A stretch of DNA of 64,000 nt, taken from contig QJNS01000023.1 in assembly GCA_004154925.1 (NCBI GenBank), positions 310,001 through 374,000 on the forward strand, read 5' to 3'. Below, in pieces: positions 48,180 to 59,815 of the stretch; the first letter of the stretch is position 1; every line of letters starts with the position of its first letter. The stretch comes from Monosporascus cannonballus (Eukaryota > Ascomycota > Sordariomycetes > Xylariales). The notes beneath the pieces are model-generated. The model was not told the DNA's origin. It saw nothing but the letters and a program-made list of their open reading frames with translations, and ran no database searches. Made by a program: the position numbers and the translations under genes.

Positions 48180-49900
48180 ACATATGGTTGGATCCCCGTA
48201 CGTATTAAGCTCGATATCCTTTAAGCTGGCGGCTCGTGTACCCGCTCGTTTTCGTTTTCGTTTTCGGCGTCCGCCCCTCGTCGTATCGCGTATTTTTTCC
48301 GTCCTTATTACGGATGTTACTTTTCTTTACCAGCCCAGCGCTATATACAAATTCCATAGTCGTCTCGCCGCCCCCAGCGCGAAATTAGGTTTTGGTTCTT
48401 AATAATAAAATAACTTTCGAATAAGTCGGGATAATAATTGATATATTCGGAAATATTAGGCTTATAAAATCTGATTACGTTTTGATATTCGAATATAAAA
48501 TTGCCGGCCAAAACGCCCGTTATAAGTTCGATAAATTCGGGGTAATTTTATATCTAGGCGATAGCCGGGTACTTCTCGACGTCCTCCGCCCTTAAGCGCT
48601 TATTTGCGTTAGGTTGCAAATATTTTTTCGAATAATTTAATGCGCCGTTTAGATAATTTTTATAATGGATTTGCCTAATTATGTAATCCGGGGTTTAAAT
48701 TAAGTTTCCGCCGAAATCGAAAAAGCCGATTTATTTTATTTTTACGGTAATTATGCAATTATATATCGGGTACGTAATTATTTATTTATTTGAAACGTAA
48801 AGGTAATATAGCTTAAGTTTTTTATGCTGGTTTTATTCGGGATACGTAATAATAATAACGTACGTAATATAATTTATGATTAAGGCGCGTCCTTAATATA
48901 TAATATGTTAATTCGGTACGGGCCCGTTTTTATTGTTATATTTGTTCTTGTATTAAGTTGGCTTTATCGTCAAGTTCGTATTTATTTATATCCGGACGTC
49001 TTTAATCCCGAATCTCCCGTAATTATAGCTTTTAATCCCTTTATAAAATAAATTCGGCTTATTTATTACGATTGCATAATTAGTAATTTTGCGCCCTATT
49101 GTTATTTTTATTTCGACCGGGTTTTTGAACGTAAAATTGCCCTTGCGTATGCCGTAGGGCGGGCTGTCGAATAAGTTCGTCGCAAAATCGACGGCCTTAG
49201 CGAATACCTTAACGGTGCCGACGTTAGTTTAATCGTTTGTTATTACGCCTATCGTCCAGACCACCTTTATATCTATATAATAATTATATTACGTTAGCCT
49301 TACGAACGGGGATTTCGTTTCCGTAATTGTCCTTTTAACCTTTACGAATATAAAAACCGCTTTATATTTAACGTAATATACGATTTAATTCTTATAGTAA
49401 CTTATGTTATCGGTTATTATGTTAATATTTATTTTCTTGGTACCTTTTCGGCTTTTTAGGCGTATTTATAATATATATTCGCGTTATTTTTTTAACTGCC
49501 GTTTTCGGATTCGTATTCGGTTAAAGGAACCTAATTACCTTCTTTAATTTTTCGAAATCGTACGTTATTTTTCCCTTATTCGCCAAAATTAGCTTTATGC
49601 CGTACGTCGTTAACGTTATTTTGTTCGTAAGTTTTAAATTTTTGATATAAGGTATTCTGTACGTCGGCGTTATGATTATCTTATTTTATATCGTTTTTAT
49701 AACGTTGTACAGGATTTCGGGCTTAACCTTATACCTAACGGCAAATACGGACGTAATAACCGTATACTATTTTTTATTATTTGTTATATCGTAATTAATC
49801 CCCGTTATAATAATATTAATCCTTTTTTCGAAAAACATATATATAGTTATCGCAAGCGACGTCGGCGTTAACTTAAAGACGTTACCGTAAACTAGGCATA
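48180..49900 (-). pseudogene. Long coding-like region, minus strand, frame unresolved
   Basis: This is the GC-richest long stretch of the window, with many CCG/CGG. One minus frame runs about 500 codons from 49.4 to 48.33 kb with few stops: VKVFAKAVDFATNLFDSPP, YGIRKGNFTFKNPVEIKI, GRKITNYAIVINKPNLFY, SYNYGRFGIKDVRI, YLNGALNYSKKYLQPNANKR, LRAEDVEKYPAIA, YPEFIELITGVLAGNFIFEY and NISEYINYYPDLFESYF. A second minus frame with more stops (GFYIRKG, IRQGRRFCDELIR) and, above 49.4 kb, two further frames are also readable (TTYGIKLILANKGKITYDFE; DVRHKANFGE). RIP makes Gln-rich true frames look worse, so the frame cannot be settled by eye. The plus-strand open frame at 48184-48402 is a shadow. Family unknown. 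Confidence 0.45.
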
Positions 49901-50635
49901 AGGATAAGAATTTAAAAACGATATTATTAATAATTTTATTTTTATTAATAGGTTTTTACGAACCGAGATTTTTCCTTATATCGTAAATAATAGGTTTTTT
50001 CCCGATATTATTATTAGCCCCCAGGAAAAAATAAGAAATATAGCAGATATTTAAGAAAAAAAAATAAAACGAATAAACCGATATTTAATATTACGTTATT
50101 ACTTTATAATATATTTGTTATATTCTTATTTAGCAAAAGTACCGATTATCCGCGCTAATAAATTCGTTAAAATATTTATATTAATTTAATACGTTTTCCC
50201 GAAACGATTTTTATTAATTAATTCCTTATTTACAAATTAATTAATCTAAATTAATAAGCTTACGAAAATTAATCGGTTACGTAAATCCAAAAAGTTAAAA
50301 TTTTTAAATCGAAATTATTTTCGCATAAGGTCCAATCCAAAAACATTTTACGATATTAAAAAACCTTTATTTATTAAAATACTTAAATTTTTTTTATTAA
50401 CGCTAAACTAATAATTAACTTAATATAAATTAATAATATTATATTAATTTATATTTCGATATCCTATTAAATTATTTTCTATATTTAATAAATTTAAGCT
50501 GAATTATAACGGTTATATCTTTTTTATTTTTGTTAAAAAGGTTACGTTAAGTATTAATTCGGCTTTCGGCGTCTTTTTTAATCCGTATTAAGCCGGTATA
50601 TTCGGTATTTTAAACTTTTATATCTTATTATTTAA
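49901..50635. other. AT-rich spacer
   Basis: No supported frame or repeat. Confidence 0.4.
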
Positions 50636-51530
50636 TTTATAGCAAATTTCGTAATTACTTTTGGCGAAGTAATAGCCGGCCCCTTTATTAAACGTTTTCG
50701 AGATATAATACTTATTAATAAAACTGGCCGTCGCATATTTCGAAATCAGCTTTGGATTATATCGAAAACCATACTTTTCGGTACGTTACAATTATTTCCC
50801 AATAATACCGTTAGGCGAATTTATGCCGGATTTTATAAATATTATCGTATATCTTCCGACCAAAAAGATTACGTTAAATATATCGACAATAAAGAATATA
50901 GATATATAATACAGAAATATCAAAAATCCCATAATTTTTATTATGTAATATTAAGAATTCCGCCTTTTTTCGTTAAAGGAAAAATCGCCTTAAAAACGTT
51001 CGAATTTGTTAATACGGGCTTTCCGATAACAAAATTAAATTTAATTATTATTATAAGATTAAAGGTTAAAAAAAGGGAATAATTTTTTAATATATATTTA
51101 CTATAAGTTTTAAAAAGTAAACGTTATTTTAAATTAATTATAAATATATATTGGGAAAAAAAATTACTTATTAACGTAAACGCGTTTTTGGTACGTTTAG
51201 GTTTAGAGAAACCATTTAATTTATACGCTTTTCGGCAAAGGGACTAAAGAATAACTAAGTAAGCCGGGCCTTAAAAATTATTGTATTTTAAATAACGGGA
51301 ATTTTTCTTATTTATTTATATCGGGATATTAATATTAGGGAAATTAGCTAATGCCGTAAACCCGCAATCCAATATTTCGCTTCCGATTTTTTGGACATTT
51401 TTTCCAAAGTAGCCATATGTATATAAAACTTTTTTTCCAACTTTTGCTTACCTTGACGATACAAAATATTACAAATGGAAAGGTAAATTATACGCGTCAT
51501 ATATCCGCTTATCGGGGGGATATTATTTAT
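50636..51530 (+). pseudogene. Decayed gene with a 148-codon stop-free segment
   Basis: The plus-strand frame at 50636-51079 has no stop and no ATG: FGEVIAGPFIKRFRDIILIN, KTGRRIFRNQLWIISKTILF, GTLQLFPNNTVRRIYAGFYK, YYRISSDQKDYVKYIDNKEY, RYIIQKYQKSHNFYYVILRI, PPFFVKGKIALKTFEFVN. The same frame continues past TAA stops with VNAFLVRLGLEKPFNLYAFR, ILILGKLANAVNPQSN, SLPIFWTFFPK, FPTFAYLDDTKYYKWKGKLY and ASYIRLSGGYY. A YLDD tetrad occurs, but nothing around it fits a reverse transcriptase. The lack of ATG means it is an internal exon or its start was lost to RIP (ATG to ATA). Confidence 0.55.
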
Positions 51531-51774
51531 AATAATTAATGCTTATATTTATTATTCGAACGCTTTTTTTTAATCGGACTGGACGTATTGCAATTTCGCA
51601 AATATAATATATAACCGTAATTTTCTTATAATAAAATATTTAAATAAAATATTTTAATTTTAAAATATCGATTTTAAGCAAATAAAGATTTTATTAAAAA
51701 TAATTTTAAATAATATTTATCAAAATATTAAGGTAGGTATTAATATGTAAACTATATCCGGAGTAATTATTTAA

Positions 51775-52390
51775 AACGCGTTAAGTTATTAAGCTTTCGT
51801 AAAATGTTTATAAATTTATATATTAAGTCCGAAAAGTTTTTATCGAAAAAAAGGTTTTCGCGCCGGTCCGCCATATACTTTTTTAAATATATAAAAAATT
51901 TTCGGAATCTGCCTTAAAACCGGAAAATTTTATTACGCAAAATATTTATGCGGAAAAAGATAACTTTTTCGGCAGATATATAATAAAACGGTTTTTATAC
52001 GTTTAATACCTTTAATATTATAATTAACTTTTTATTTTAAAAATAATTTATTATACGTTAAAAAATAAAACGCCTAATTACGGCATTTATTTTTTGGTTT
52101 ATATTAAGAAGGTGTTAATCTTAAACCGGAAAAGTAATATTAATTATACGAACGGCTTTATCTTAATTTCTGGTAATCCGATATAAAAAAAATTTTTTCT
52201 GCGTAATGTAAAAATAAATATATAAGTCCTCCAAATTATATATGGCCTTTTTCGCCATAATGACCGCAAACCGCTTTTATTTTATTTTAAAAAAACGTAA
52301 TATTTCGATAAACGTTAAAATAAGGTTAACCTTAACGTTTTCGGATACGATTTTGAATTGGTTATAATTTCGAATAACTTATAAGGTATA
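51775..52390 (+). pseudogene. Decayed coding region, probable continuation of the preceding relic
   Basis: The plus-strand frame reads ILSPKSFYRKKGFRAGPPY, IFGICLKTGKFYYAKYLCGK, LFRQIYNKTVFIRLIPLIL, LRHLFFGLY, EGVNLKPEK, YERLYLNFW, SDIKKIFSA and NKYISPPNYIWPF. It is offset by one frame from the relic ending at 51.53 kb, so an intron or indel lies between if they are one gene. No family was recognised. Confidence 0.45.
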
Positions 52391-53269
52391 TTTAAAATAT
52401 AATATAAGCAGATTACTTAATTTAGAAAGCCTAAAATACGTTAATATTGGTAGAAATAATTAATTTAGATACGTACGTATGCTTTAGGTACTTTTACGAT
52501 ATTAAACGGTATATAACAATTAAAACTTATTATTTCCAAAATATATGGAATTTAGGAGGCAGTCCGTTTAAAATACGAACTTAAATTGCTATATTTAAAG
52601 TATATAACCTATTATAATTCCTTAAAATAATTAATAATATTTAAAATTCGTAAACGGCACCGCTTAATTTCAAAATATCCGAAAGCAAATATTTTAAATT
52701 AACCATAAAACTAATATGATATGCGTTAATTTCTTTAATTTCGCCTTATTCAGTCTAACGTTTTTAAGGTATAATTCCTCGGTAAAAAAATCCAAAAATA
52801 CCTTATAATTAACGAAAAAGCATAAAAAAATTAACAAAAAAATATTATTTATATATATTAGTCCGGGAAATATTTTAAACGTAATTATTTTAAGTACGGC
52901 TTTATAAAAACGTATATCGTTTAAAAAAATACAAAAAGTTAATTTATATTCTATAATTAGTTATTTCGAAATAAATGTAAAATAATTAAAATAAACGAAT
53001 ATACGTTATATTATATATATGTTAACGTAAAAACGTAATAAATCTAGGTATATACCCCATATATTATTTATTTTTCTGCAAATAAAATTTCCGTATTTTT
53101 TCGTTTATTTATATAGGTTTATTTTTACATAAAAATTAATAAATGCCTTATGATAATATTTTTACTTAGTTTTAAACCAATTAAATGCCAATAAATAATA
53201 AGTAACTTAATAGTATTATCCATATTTACGGATATTTAATATTAAAAAGGCAAATCATATTATACAGCC
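52391..53269. other. AT-rich spacer
   Basis: Short readable pieces only; no gene or repeat supported. Confidence 0.4.
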
Positions 53270-54164
53270 GAAAACCCGGTCCGTTTTTGCCGAATTTTTC
53301 GATAACGGAATCAAATAAGTCGAAAAATGCGGCTTATTATCTTTTAGCCTAAAGTATATAGGAGATTTTCGTATTAATGCCATTTTCCTTATTACAAATA
53401 CCTTAAACGTATTATATAATATAATTAATGGATTTTCCTTTTGGATAAAGCTTTATATATACGTAAAAATTAATTTGTTATAATAAATTTAATTTATTAA
53501 TAAAGGTGGTAAACGAAATAACAGTTTATTTAGTATTATTTTATTTGCTAAATAAATTATTTAATCTCATAATAAAAGATTTAAAATTTTGGCCCAGATA
53601 AATCTTTTCGAATTTGGAAACCTTATTAAAAAAGGCCGTTAATTAAATAACTATAAGCTAAATAAACTTAAATTCTCGAAATGAATTATCGGTAATATCC
53701 TGGGGCCGTATAAGTTAGATAATGGACGGCTAATTCCGGCAATTTCGGAAAGGTTTTGCAGTTAAAAAAAGCTAAGATATCTTTTTAAAGTCCTAATTCG
53801 AGATATGGATATTTTAAATGACGTATTCCGCCGCCATATCCGAACGATTTTCCGTTTAAGGCTTATTTGTAAAGGCAACTTTAGAAAGGTGAATTTTGTA
53901 AAATATGGAACAGACTGGAGCAATTGTAAAAGCCGGATATAAAATGGCATAAGGAAATAAGCTAGGCCCGATTAAGTTAGGGACTTGAATTCGTTTATAA
54001 CCTGCTTTATCTGCTTTGTATCTGCCCTGCAATACGTAATGCGATATGGGTATATTATATGTAATAATTGCGTATAGGCATGGGGTTAATTAAAGCCTTT
54101 AACCCCTAGCTTTTCCGCCTTCGTAAGTATAAGCTTTGCCAGGGGCAAATTTTCGAAGTTTTAA
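53270..54164 (+). pseudogene. Decayed gene fragment, unknown product
   Basis: From about 53655 to a TAA at 54164 a plus-strand frame reads KLNKLKFSK, IIGNILGPYKLDNGRLIPAI, KKLRYLFKVLIRDMDILND, VFRRHIRTIFRLRLICKGN, FRKVNFVKYGTDWSNCKSRI, DLNSFITCFICFVSALQYVM, RYGYIICNNCV and LKPLTPSFSAFVSISFARGK. The upstream part (53270-53470) has an open frame SVFAEFFDNGIK ... LLSFSLKYIGDFRINAIF. The conserved Cys, His and Trp codons argue for the plus strand. The minus-strand open frame at 53762-53950 is its shadow. Family unknown. Confidence 0.5.
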
Positions 54165-55314
54165 TTAAATAATTATAAAGCCATAATAAAAAAAGCCATA
54201 ATAAAAAGGCTATTAATTAAGATCCGGTTTTTAAGATTTTTTCAGGAGATTATTTAATATTATAATTAAGTGTAAATAACCGACCCTTAAAAAAGGGGGT
54301 TAATTAATTTTTAACTAACCAAAAGTTATTATTTTACGTTTTATTTACCGCCAAGCTTAATCCCTTATTTTAACGTAATTTATATAGGCGTTTCGCCAAT
54401 CTTTTTAGGAAAATCCCAAATCTCTTGATTTATTACGCCCGGATATAAGTAGCCTTTTTTACATACCCGTTAACCATTCCGAAATACGTAATGGCAGTTT
54501 TTTTATATGTTATAATAACCGGCCTATTTTAATTTATGTAAGCATTAACAATTATCGGATTAAATCTTTTTACATAATATTTCGCAATTTTTACAAAAAA
54601 AGCAGAAACTTTTTTATCCGACCCGACTACCATAAATATTTTAAAATAATTTATTAAAGATTCCTTTAATTAAAAATATTTTACAAAAATTAAATAAAAG
54701 GAATATTAAAAGCTTATTATATATATAAGCTTTTTTCCGTTATCTTATTACCCGGAGCGCCGCCGCCAAATAGCAGTTTAATTATAAACTTATATAATCT
54801 GCCGTATAATATCTTTATTATTTTATTTTAACATAATTAAAACGTTTTAAACGTTTTGTAAAAAAAAAACTTAAACCTAATAAATTTAAAAGGAATATAT
54901 TATTATTAAGTTATTTCTGATCCGGAAATTAATACTTAATAATATTATTATGAACTTAATATCGTATTTAAATTAAACATAAATTTTAATTAATTTAATT
55001 TCGGTCGTTAAAAGCGTAATTTGGCATCTTTTTTAAAAAATAATATTACTTTTAATACGATTAATATTAAAAGTATTAGGCCATATAATTATATTTTTTA
55101 ATAATATTTTATTAATTATGGGATTTATTTTTATAAATATAAATACCTTAATAACCAAATACCGTTATTATTGGATAATATGAAGGAGATTATATAAGTA
55201 TTAGCATAATTACGGCCTTTTTTATCTTTTTTATGCTTTATTTAAAAGGATATCAGAAAATTCGAACGAATAAATATATATATATCCAAAAAATAATAAG
55301 TTATATTAATAATA
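54165..55314. other. Spacer, no supported gene
   Basis: AT-rich with a few GC pieces (54380-54500, 54750-54780). A duplicated GCCATAATAAAAA(A)(A)G(C/G) motif lies at 54180-54208. Nothing else is recognised. Confidence 0.35.
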
Positions 55315-56013
55315 ATCTTTATTATTAAAAGGGACATTAAAAATAATAAGTATATTTTTGGGCAGATATTATTTATAAATTTCGATTATTTAATTAACAG
55401 TTTATTTATGCCTAATAATCCAGATTGGTATTACGGCGTACGCCCCAAATAATTAAATTGATAAATCCGGATAAAATTAAGTAAATATATTTTTCTTTTA
55501 ATATAATACGATTTTCTTATCGTATTTAACTTTTTTTTCGTTATAAAAGGTCCGGATAAATCTTTAATAATAGCAAAATAATAAATATATTATAATAATA
55601 CATTAAAAGCGAAAAGTATTCGCAATTTCCAGGGGTACGCCGAAATAAAACCTAAATCCGATAATAAGGTTTATATTATTATATCGATTTATTACGGAAA
55701 TATTTTTAAAATATATATTAGTTATCCATTATTATTAATTAATTTAAAGGCGTATTCCAGATATATAATAATATAAATTAAAGCTTATACTTAAAATAAT
55801 AATACCGATATTTTCCGTACCGGAATTCAAATATATCGAAATAGAAAAAATTAGGTAAAGTTGCAGAAAAATAAGGTAATTAAAAAAATAAACAAAAAGG
55901 TAATACGAAATAACCCCGGTACGTCGGCAACTAACGATAATTTAATCTTAAATTTTATAATAAAAAAAATATTAAAAATGTTAACCGATAACGTAATTAA
56001 TCCTTTTAGTTAA
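55315..56013 (+). pseudogene. Fungal orphan-family protein (KGPD...AKRQ type), RIP-inactivated
   Basis: A plus-strand frame of 233 codons ending at a TAA. Order: NPDWYYGVRPK-LN--IR-KLS (family PD.YYGARPEQL...VR.EL), FNFFFVIKGPDKSLIIAK--I (family NFFLE.KGPDGS.AVAKRQA), YYNNTLKAKSIRNFQGYAEI (family CYDGALGARG.HSLQ.Y), KVYIIISIYYGNIFKIYISY (family AYTI.STYH.G.LK.Y..HP), then TDIFRTGIQIYRNRKN (family TFR.GA.AYRNARDWA). I recall this arrangement from many uncharacterised ascomycete proteins, some annotated with DUF7924-type domains; the exact Pfam name was not checked. Substitutions A to V/I, H to Y and Q to stop are what RIP predicts. Nothing is known of its reaction. The CFD1-like relic follows on the same strand after about 270 bases. 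Confidence 0.65.
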
Positions 56014-56282
56014 AATATTTTTATGCCACTTAATTATAATTTAAATATATTATTTTCCTTTTATAATTCCGAAACGTTTGCAAACGAATTAATAATAAAT
56101 ATATTTCCGGTTAAACGTACTAAGTTAATATTACGGTTTTACGGATAATAATCTGCAAGTAATATTATAAAGTTATTTATTAATAAAAAAATATTATCCT
56201 TTTAAAGATTACCGAGTAATAAATTTAATTTATTTTTTTTTATATTATAAAAGGGATTATAATAAAAATAATTTATTCGAAC

Positions 56283-56855
56283 GAAGCCTTTTATGCCGTA
56301 TTTTTGGGCTTTTTTTTCGCGTCGAAAGGCAATATTGTAATATGGCGCGTACCGAAAAAAATAACTTTAATACGTTAATTTTTATGTAATATATATTAAG
56401 GTATATTTGATTATTTACTTATCGATATTTTACCAGATATTAGTAATAAATATTTAATACCGGTTAAAATATTATTACGTATAATTTTTTCGAATATTAA
56501 CGCCATTAATAAATTAGCCGGTATTATTATAATAATAACGTTATAGGATATAGCCATAATAAACGTACGTAAGGAACTTAATTTCTGCTTAAAAATTAAT
56601 ATTGACGTCCTTAGGGTCGTCGAGAATATAAGCGGATTCCTATATCCGAATTATTTAAAATATACCGATATATTTGGCTTTCGGGGGGTTTCTTTAACGG
56701 CGAAAAAGTTTAACGTGTTATTTTTAGGGAATATCCCAATTGATTTATCGTTAAAGATATTAATAAAAACCGGGAAACGGCCGTTACTTAAAGCATAGGA
56801 AATTGCTTATATAAATAATAAAATATTATTTGACAATACCGTGATTACTTTTTAA
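56283..56855 (+). pseudogene. CFD1/NUBP-type cytosolic Fe-S cluster assembly P-loop protein, RIP-inactivated
   Basis: A 191-codon plus-strand frame with four internal stops before a final TAA. It reads NIVIWRVPKK (family .VVWRGPKK), IR-FLCNIY-GIFDYLLIDI, LPDISNKYL (family DTPPGTSDEHL), then IIIIITL-DIAIINVRKELN (family VTTPQ.VA..DVRKE.NFC), FCLKINIDVLRVVENISGF, LYPNYLKYTDIFGF (family VCPNC.ECT.IF), KKFNVLFLGNIPIDLSL and TGKRPLLKA. The two cluster-binding Cys of the CPxC motif have become Tyr (TGC/TGT to TAC/TAT). The N-terminal Walker A part was not found upstream. CFD1 with NBP35 forms the scaffold for cytosolic and nuclear Fe-S proteins. The variable tail and TGKRP fit CFD1 better than NBP35, but this is a judgement. 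Confidence 0.8.
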
Positions 56856-57290
56856 CCCCGAAATTTAAACTAAAAATTTATTTTACGTTCAAAACGATTA
56901 AAGTTTGCTGTATAACTTATTTACTGGTGGCTTTAATATCCGTTAACATATTATATTAATTTCGTTACGTATGGCATAATTGGTAAATTCCGTAATTCCG
57001 GAAAAGGTTAATATTTACTTAATAATATATTGTTATTTTATTAGTACGTTATTATATAATTAAGTTTTTTTATACGTTATTTTTTTCGGTTTTGCAATTT
57101 CGCCATAGGCGGCTATCAAGGAAAGTTAAGATTAAAAAGGGAATTTAAGGGATATCTAACGTAAAGTTAACGGGGCGTATATTTTCGATTCGGTAATATG
57201 TACGGAAAAATAATTAGGTAAAAATAAGTTATTAAATATATATAAATTAAAAGTATTTTTTATAATGTGGAAATTTATACATATTTTTTT
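56856..57290. other. Spacer between convergent relics
   Basis: No gene recognised. It separates the plus-strand CFD1-like relic from the 3' end of the minus-strand relic. Confidence 0.4.
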
Positions 57291-59307
57291 AATATATATA
57301 TTTATTAATTTTACGTACTGTAATAATTATATATAATCTTATCCGAATAAATAATTATTATTTATTATTAATTATTTTATTTCCGAATAATCCATTATTT
57401 CCTAATTTTTTATTACGTTATCGTAATTTTAAACCGTAATAATAAACGGTAAATTATATTTATTTTTTTCGTTACCGTTATTACGTTTATTAATAATAAT
57501 TCTTTTAATATTTTCGGCCTGATATAACTAATTTTATTTAATTTTAGGCGATTCGTTCTTAATTTTTAATAAATTTTTTTTATCGGCTTTATGTAGAATT
57601 TTTAATTTAAAGGCTGACAAAATACTTTTTTTAAGTTTAAATTCGTTATCCGTATAAGTGCGGATGCTTTTTATTTGTATTCCTTATAATGGCAAATTTC
57701 GTTTGGATTTAAATTTCGCAATTTTCTTACTTTGTTCTAAAATACGTTAATTATCTTTGTCGAAGTCCTATATAAAGAACGTTTTATGTTTTTGTGCCAG
57801 GACCCTTATTAACTAAAGCAACCTTACGCCGCGTTTTAAAATGGTATTATTAGATTTGAATTACGCGTTTTCGCAATTCTTATTTTCGAAATTTTTTTAA
57901 TTATTCGAAAACCAGCCGGCCGGATAATATGCAGTATTATTAACGGATTTAGCCAAAAAACTTCCGTTATTTGGCGCAAATTCCTTTAGCTTAATATTTT
58001 GTTAATCTGCAAATCGAACGTATTTACGGTAAATAAAATAAAAATTATTTTTATTATATCAAATTTTGGGAACGTTATTTTTGGTAGTATTATTATTAAT
58101 AAAATCCCTAACCGTATAATCGTTCGTAATATTACCATTAGCAGCGTTATCGGAACTAATAGGACCGCTTATGGTAAACCCGGTAGTTAAAAAGGCAAAA
58201 TCAGATTTAAATTTGTTACGTAAAATATTAATTTTTACTTTTTAATAAGGGATTTCTATTAAGGGTTTAATTGGTTAAAATATTACTTCCGAAGCCCATA
58301 CATAATTTCGTATACCTTAGTCTTCGGGTAAAAGGTAAAAGTACCCTGGAACTTTTATCCCGGTTTTGTATATTGAATATTCCGGGGGGACTTTCGTAAG
58401 CGTATATTTCTCTGGGAATACGTTACGGCAAATACGGGCCCAATTTTCGTTTTTTTTTCTTATACTTTTATAAAAGATAATTAAAAATCGGTATTATTAA
58501 TTCGACGTAAAATTTATTGTTAAAAAAATCGAAAAAATGCGGATTACTGGCAAGGTAACGCATAAATACCAATATACTGTATAAGAACCGGTAAAAGCTA
58601 ATATTGCCAAAATTAAAATTCTTAAATATCCGGCCATAAACCGTTAATAAAAATTTATGCGTTTTATCGAATATTATTTAAGGTATTACGTTCCCGATAT
58701 TTTCGTAAACCTTAATATTTATATTATTTAAATCCTTATAAAAGCCTGGAAAAAAAGTAATTCATACGGGCCCCCTGGGTTTTCCGCCCGGATAACGCAT
58801 TAAGGCGGAATAAAAAATAATCGCCAATTTATAACTGGATTTAATTAATATTAAGGAATTAAAGGTTATCTTAACGTTAAAAATTTACCTAAGTTAAATT
58901 ATGTAAAATTATTAAGTAATACCCTTTATAATATAAACCTTTTTTTTCTTAACGTTTACGTTTTTATTCCCTAATTTGTAAATTACTTTAAAATCGGGTT
59001 TATTTTAGGGCTCGGCGTTAATTTTAATTACCGTAATGGAATTCGTCTCCATAAAGGTACCGGTCTTTTTCTCGATTCCAGGCTTTATTTCTGGTACGCC
59101 TGCAACTGCCCTAAAAGCCAGATCGAGATCCGGAAAATACTTTTCTAAAACCTTATATTTTTTATCATGGAGAAAATCGGGACGTTAAGAAATAAGGAAC
59201 AAAAGCGAAAAGATTTTCAAAATATTGGTTTTATTTTACGATATGTTTAAGCGGATCCGTTCGTTCCTTTGTTAGTCCCGTTTAATCGTAAATAGGATAA
59301 AGATACG
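57291..59307 (-). pseudogene. Long RIP-inactivated gene, unknown family
   Basis: From 59307 downwards: RNERIRLNIS, NILKIFSLLFLIS, RPDFLHDKKYKVLEKYFPDL, DLAFRAVAGVPEIKPGIEKK, TGTFMETNSITVIKINAEP, YSALMRYPGGKPRGPV, ITFFPGFYKDLNNINIKVYE, FLLTVYGRIFKNFNFGN and MRYLASNPHFFDFFNNKFYV. At a T9 run (58450-58458) the frame shifts by one, then NWARICRNVFPEKYTLTKVP, PEYSIYKTGIKVPGYFYLLP, KSDFAFLTTGFTISGPIS, SDNAANGNITNDYTVRDFIN, EFAPNNGSFLAKSVNNTAYY, PAGWFSNN and a Lys/Asn-rich C-terminal part to about 57291. About 670 codons. Stops are almost all TAA/TAG. The 63-codon plus-strand frame at 57999-58190 is a shadow. R6 copy B lies directly upstream. No family was recognised. Confidence 0.6.
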
Positions 59308-59339
59308 TAATAATATAAAGATAAAATTTCGGGCGTTAT

Positions 59340-59815
59340 AATATATAATAAGAACCATAAAAGCCTTAATAAAATAAAATATTTATAAAAAAATATTTAT
59401 TTTAACAAAATGGCCATATAATAATAAAACTGTTTAATAATTGGATTTCGATCGGATTTCTTTAAATATTATTTAGTTAAAATATCGGCCCAAATTTAAT
59501 AATTTTTATTAATTTCGTTTTTAATAGTTATTTTAATTTACGTTAACATATCCATAATTATAATATAATAAAGATATATTAACTTATATCGACCGAAATT
59601 ATTAAGATATTTAACTTATATATTTTTAAATAATTTAATAATTTTGTGAAATAACGTTATTATGTAATATGAAAAGTAAATAAACGTAATTATGGGGTCG
59701 ATCGCCGCCGGCAAATAATATTTTAGGAATTCAAAAAAAAATTAAATACCGTACTTTTATATCCTAATTAATATTACGTACTTAGACGCCAGACGTTTAA
59801 ATGTTTTATTTGCGA
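59340..59815. repeat. Dispersed repeat R6, copy B
   Basis: Aligns with 38285-38580 but carries about 150 extra bases (roughly 59455-59605) between the TAATAATTGGATT block and the TTTTTAAATAATTTAATAATTT block. Those blocks are adjacent in copy A. The extra segment begins and ends with TTTAAAT(A/A)ATT-like words, so either copy B gained an insertion or copy A lost one of two short repeats. It lies immediately 5' of the minus-strand relic at 57.3-59.3 kb. Confidence 0.65.

Noticed and set aside
48184..48402. 72-codon plus-strand open frame rich in Arg and Phe
   Set aside because: Shadow of the minus-strand coding-like region; arises from GTTTTCG repeats.
49150..49260. PPYGIRKG resembling a motif of large P-loop ATPases
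   Set aside because: Single short motif, no Walker A or B nearby, and the frame itself is unsettled.
51440..51500. YLDD tetrad suggesting a reverse transcriptase
   Set aside because: No flanking RT blocks; the surrounding peptide does not fit any RT palm.
53762..53950. 62-codon minus-strand open frame
   Set aside because: Antisense to the plus-strand relic ending at 54164, which keeps Cys, Trp and His codons.
57999..58190. 63-codon plus-strand open frame
   Set aside because: Antisense to the long minus-strand relic 57291-59307.
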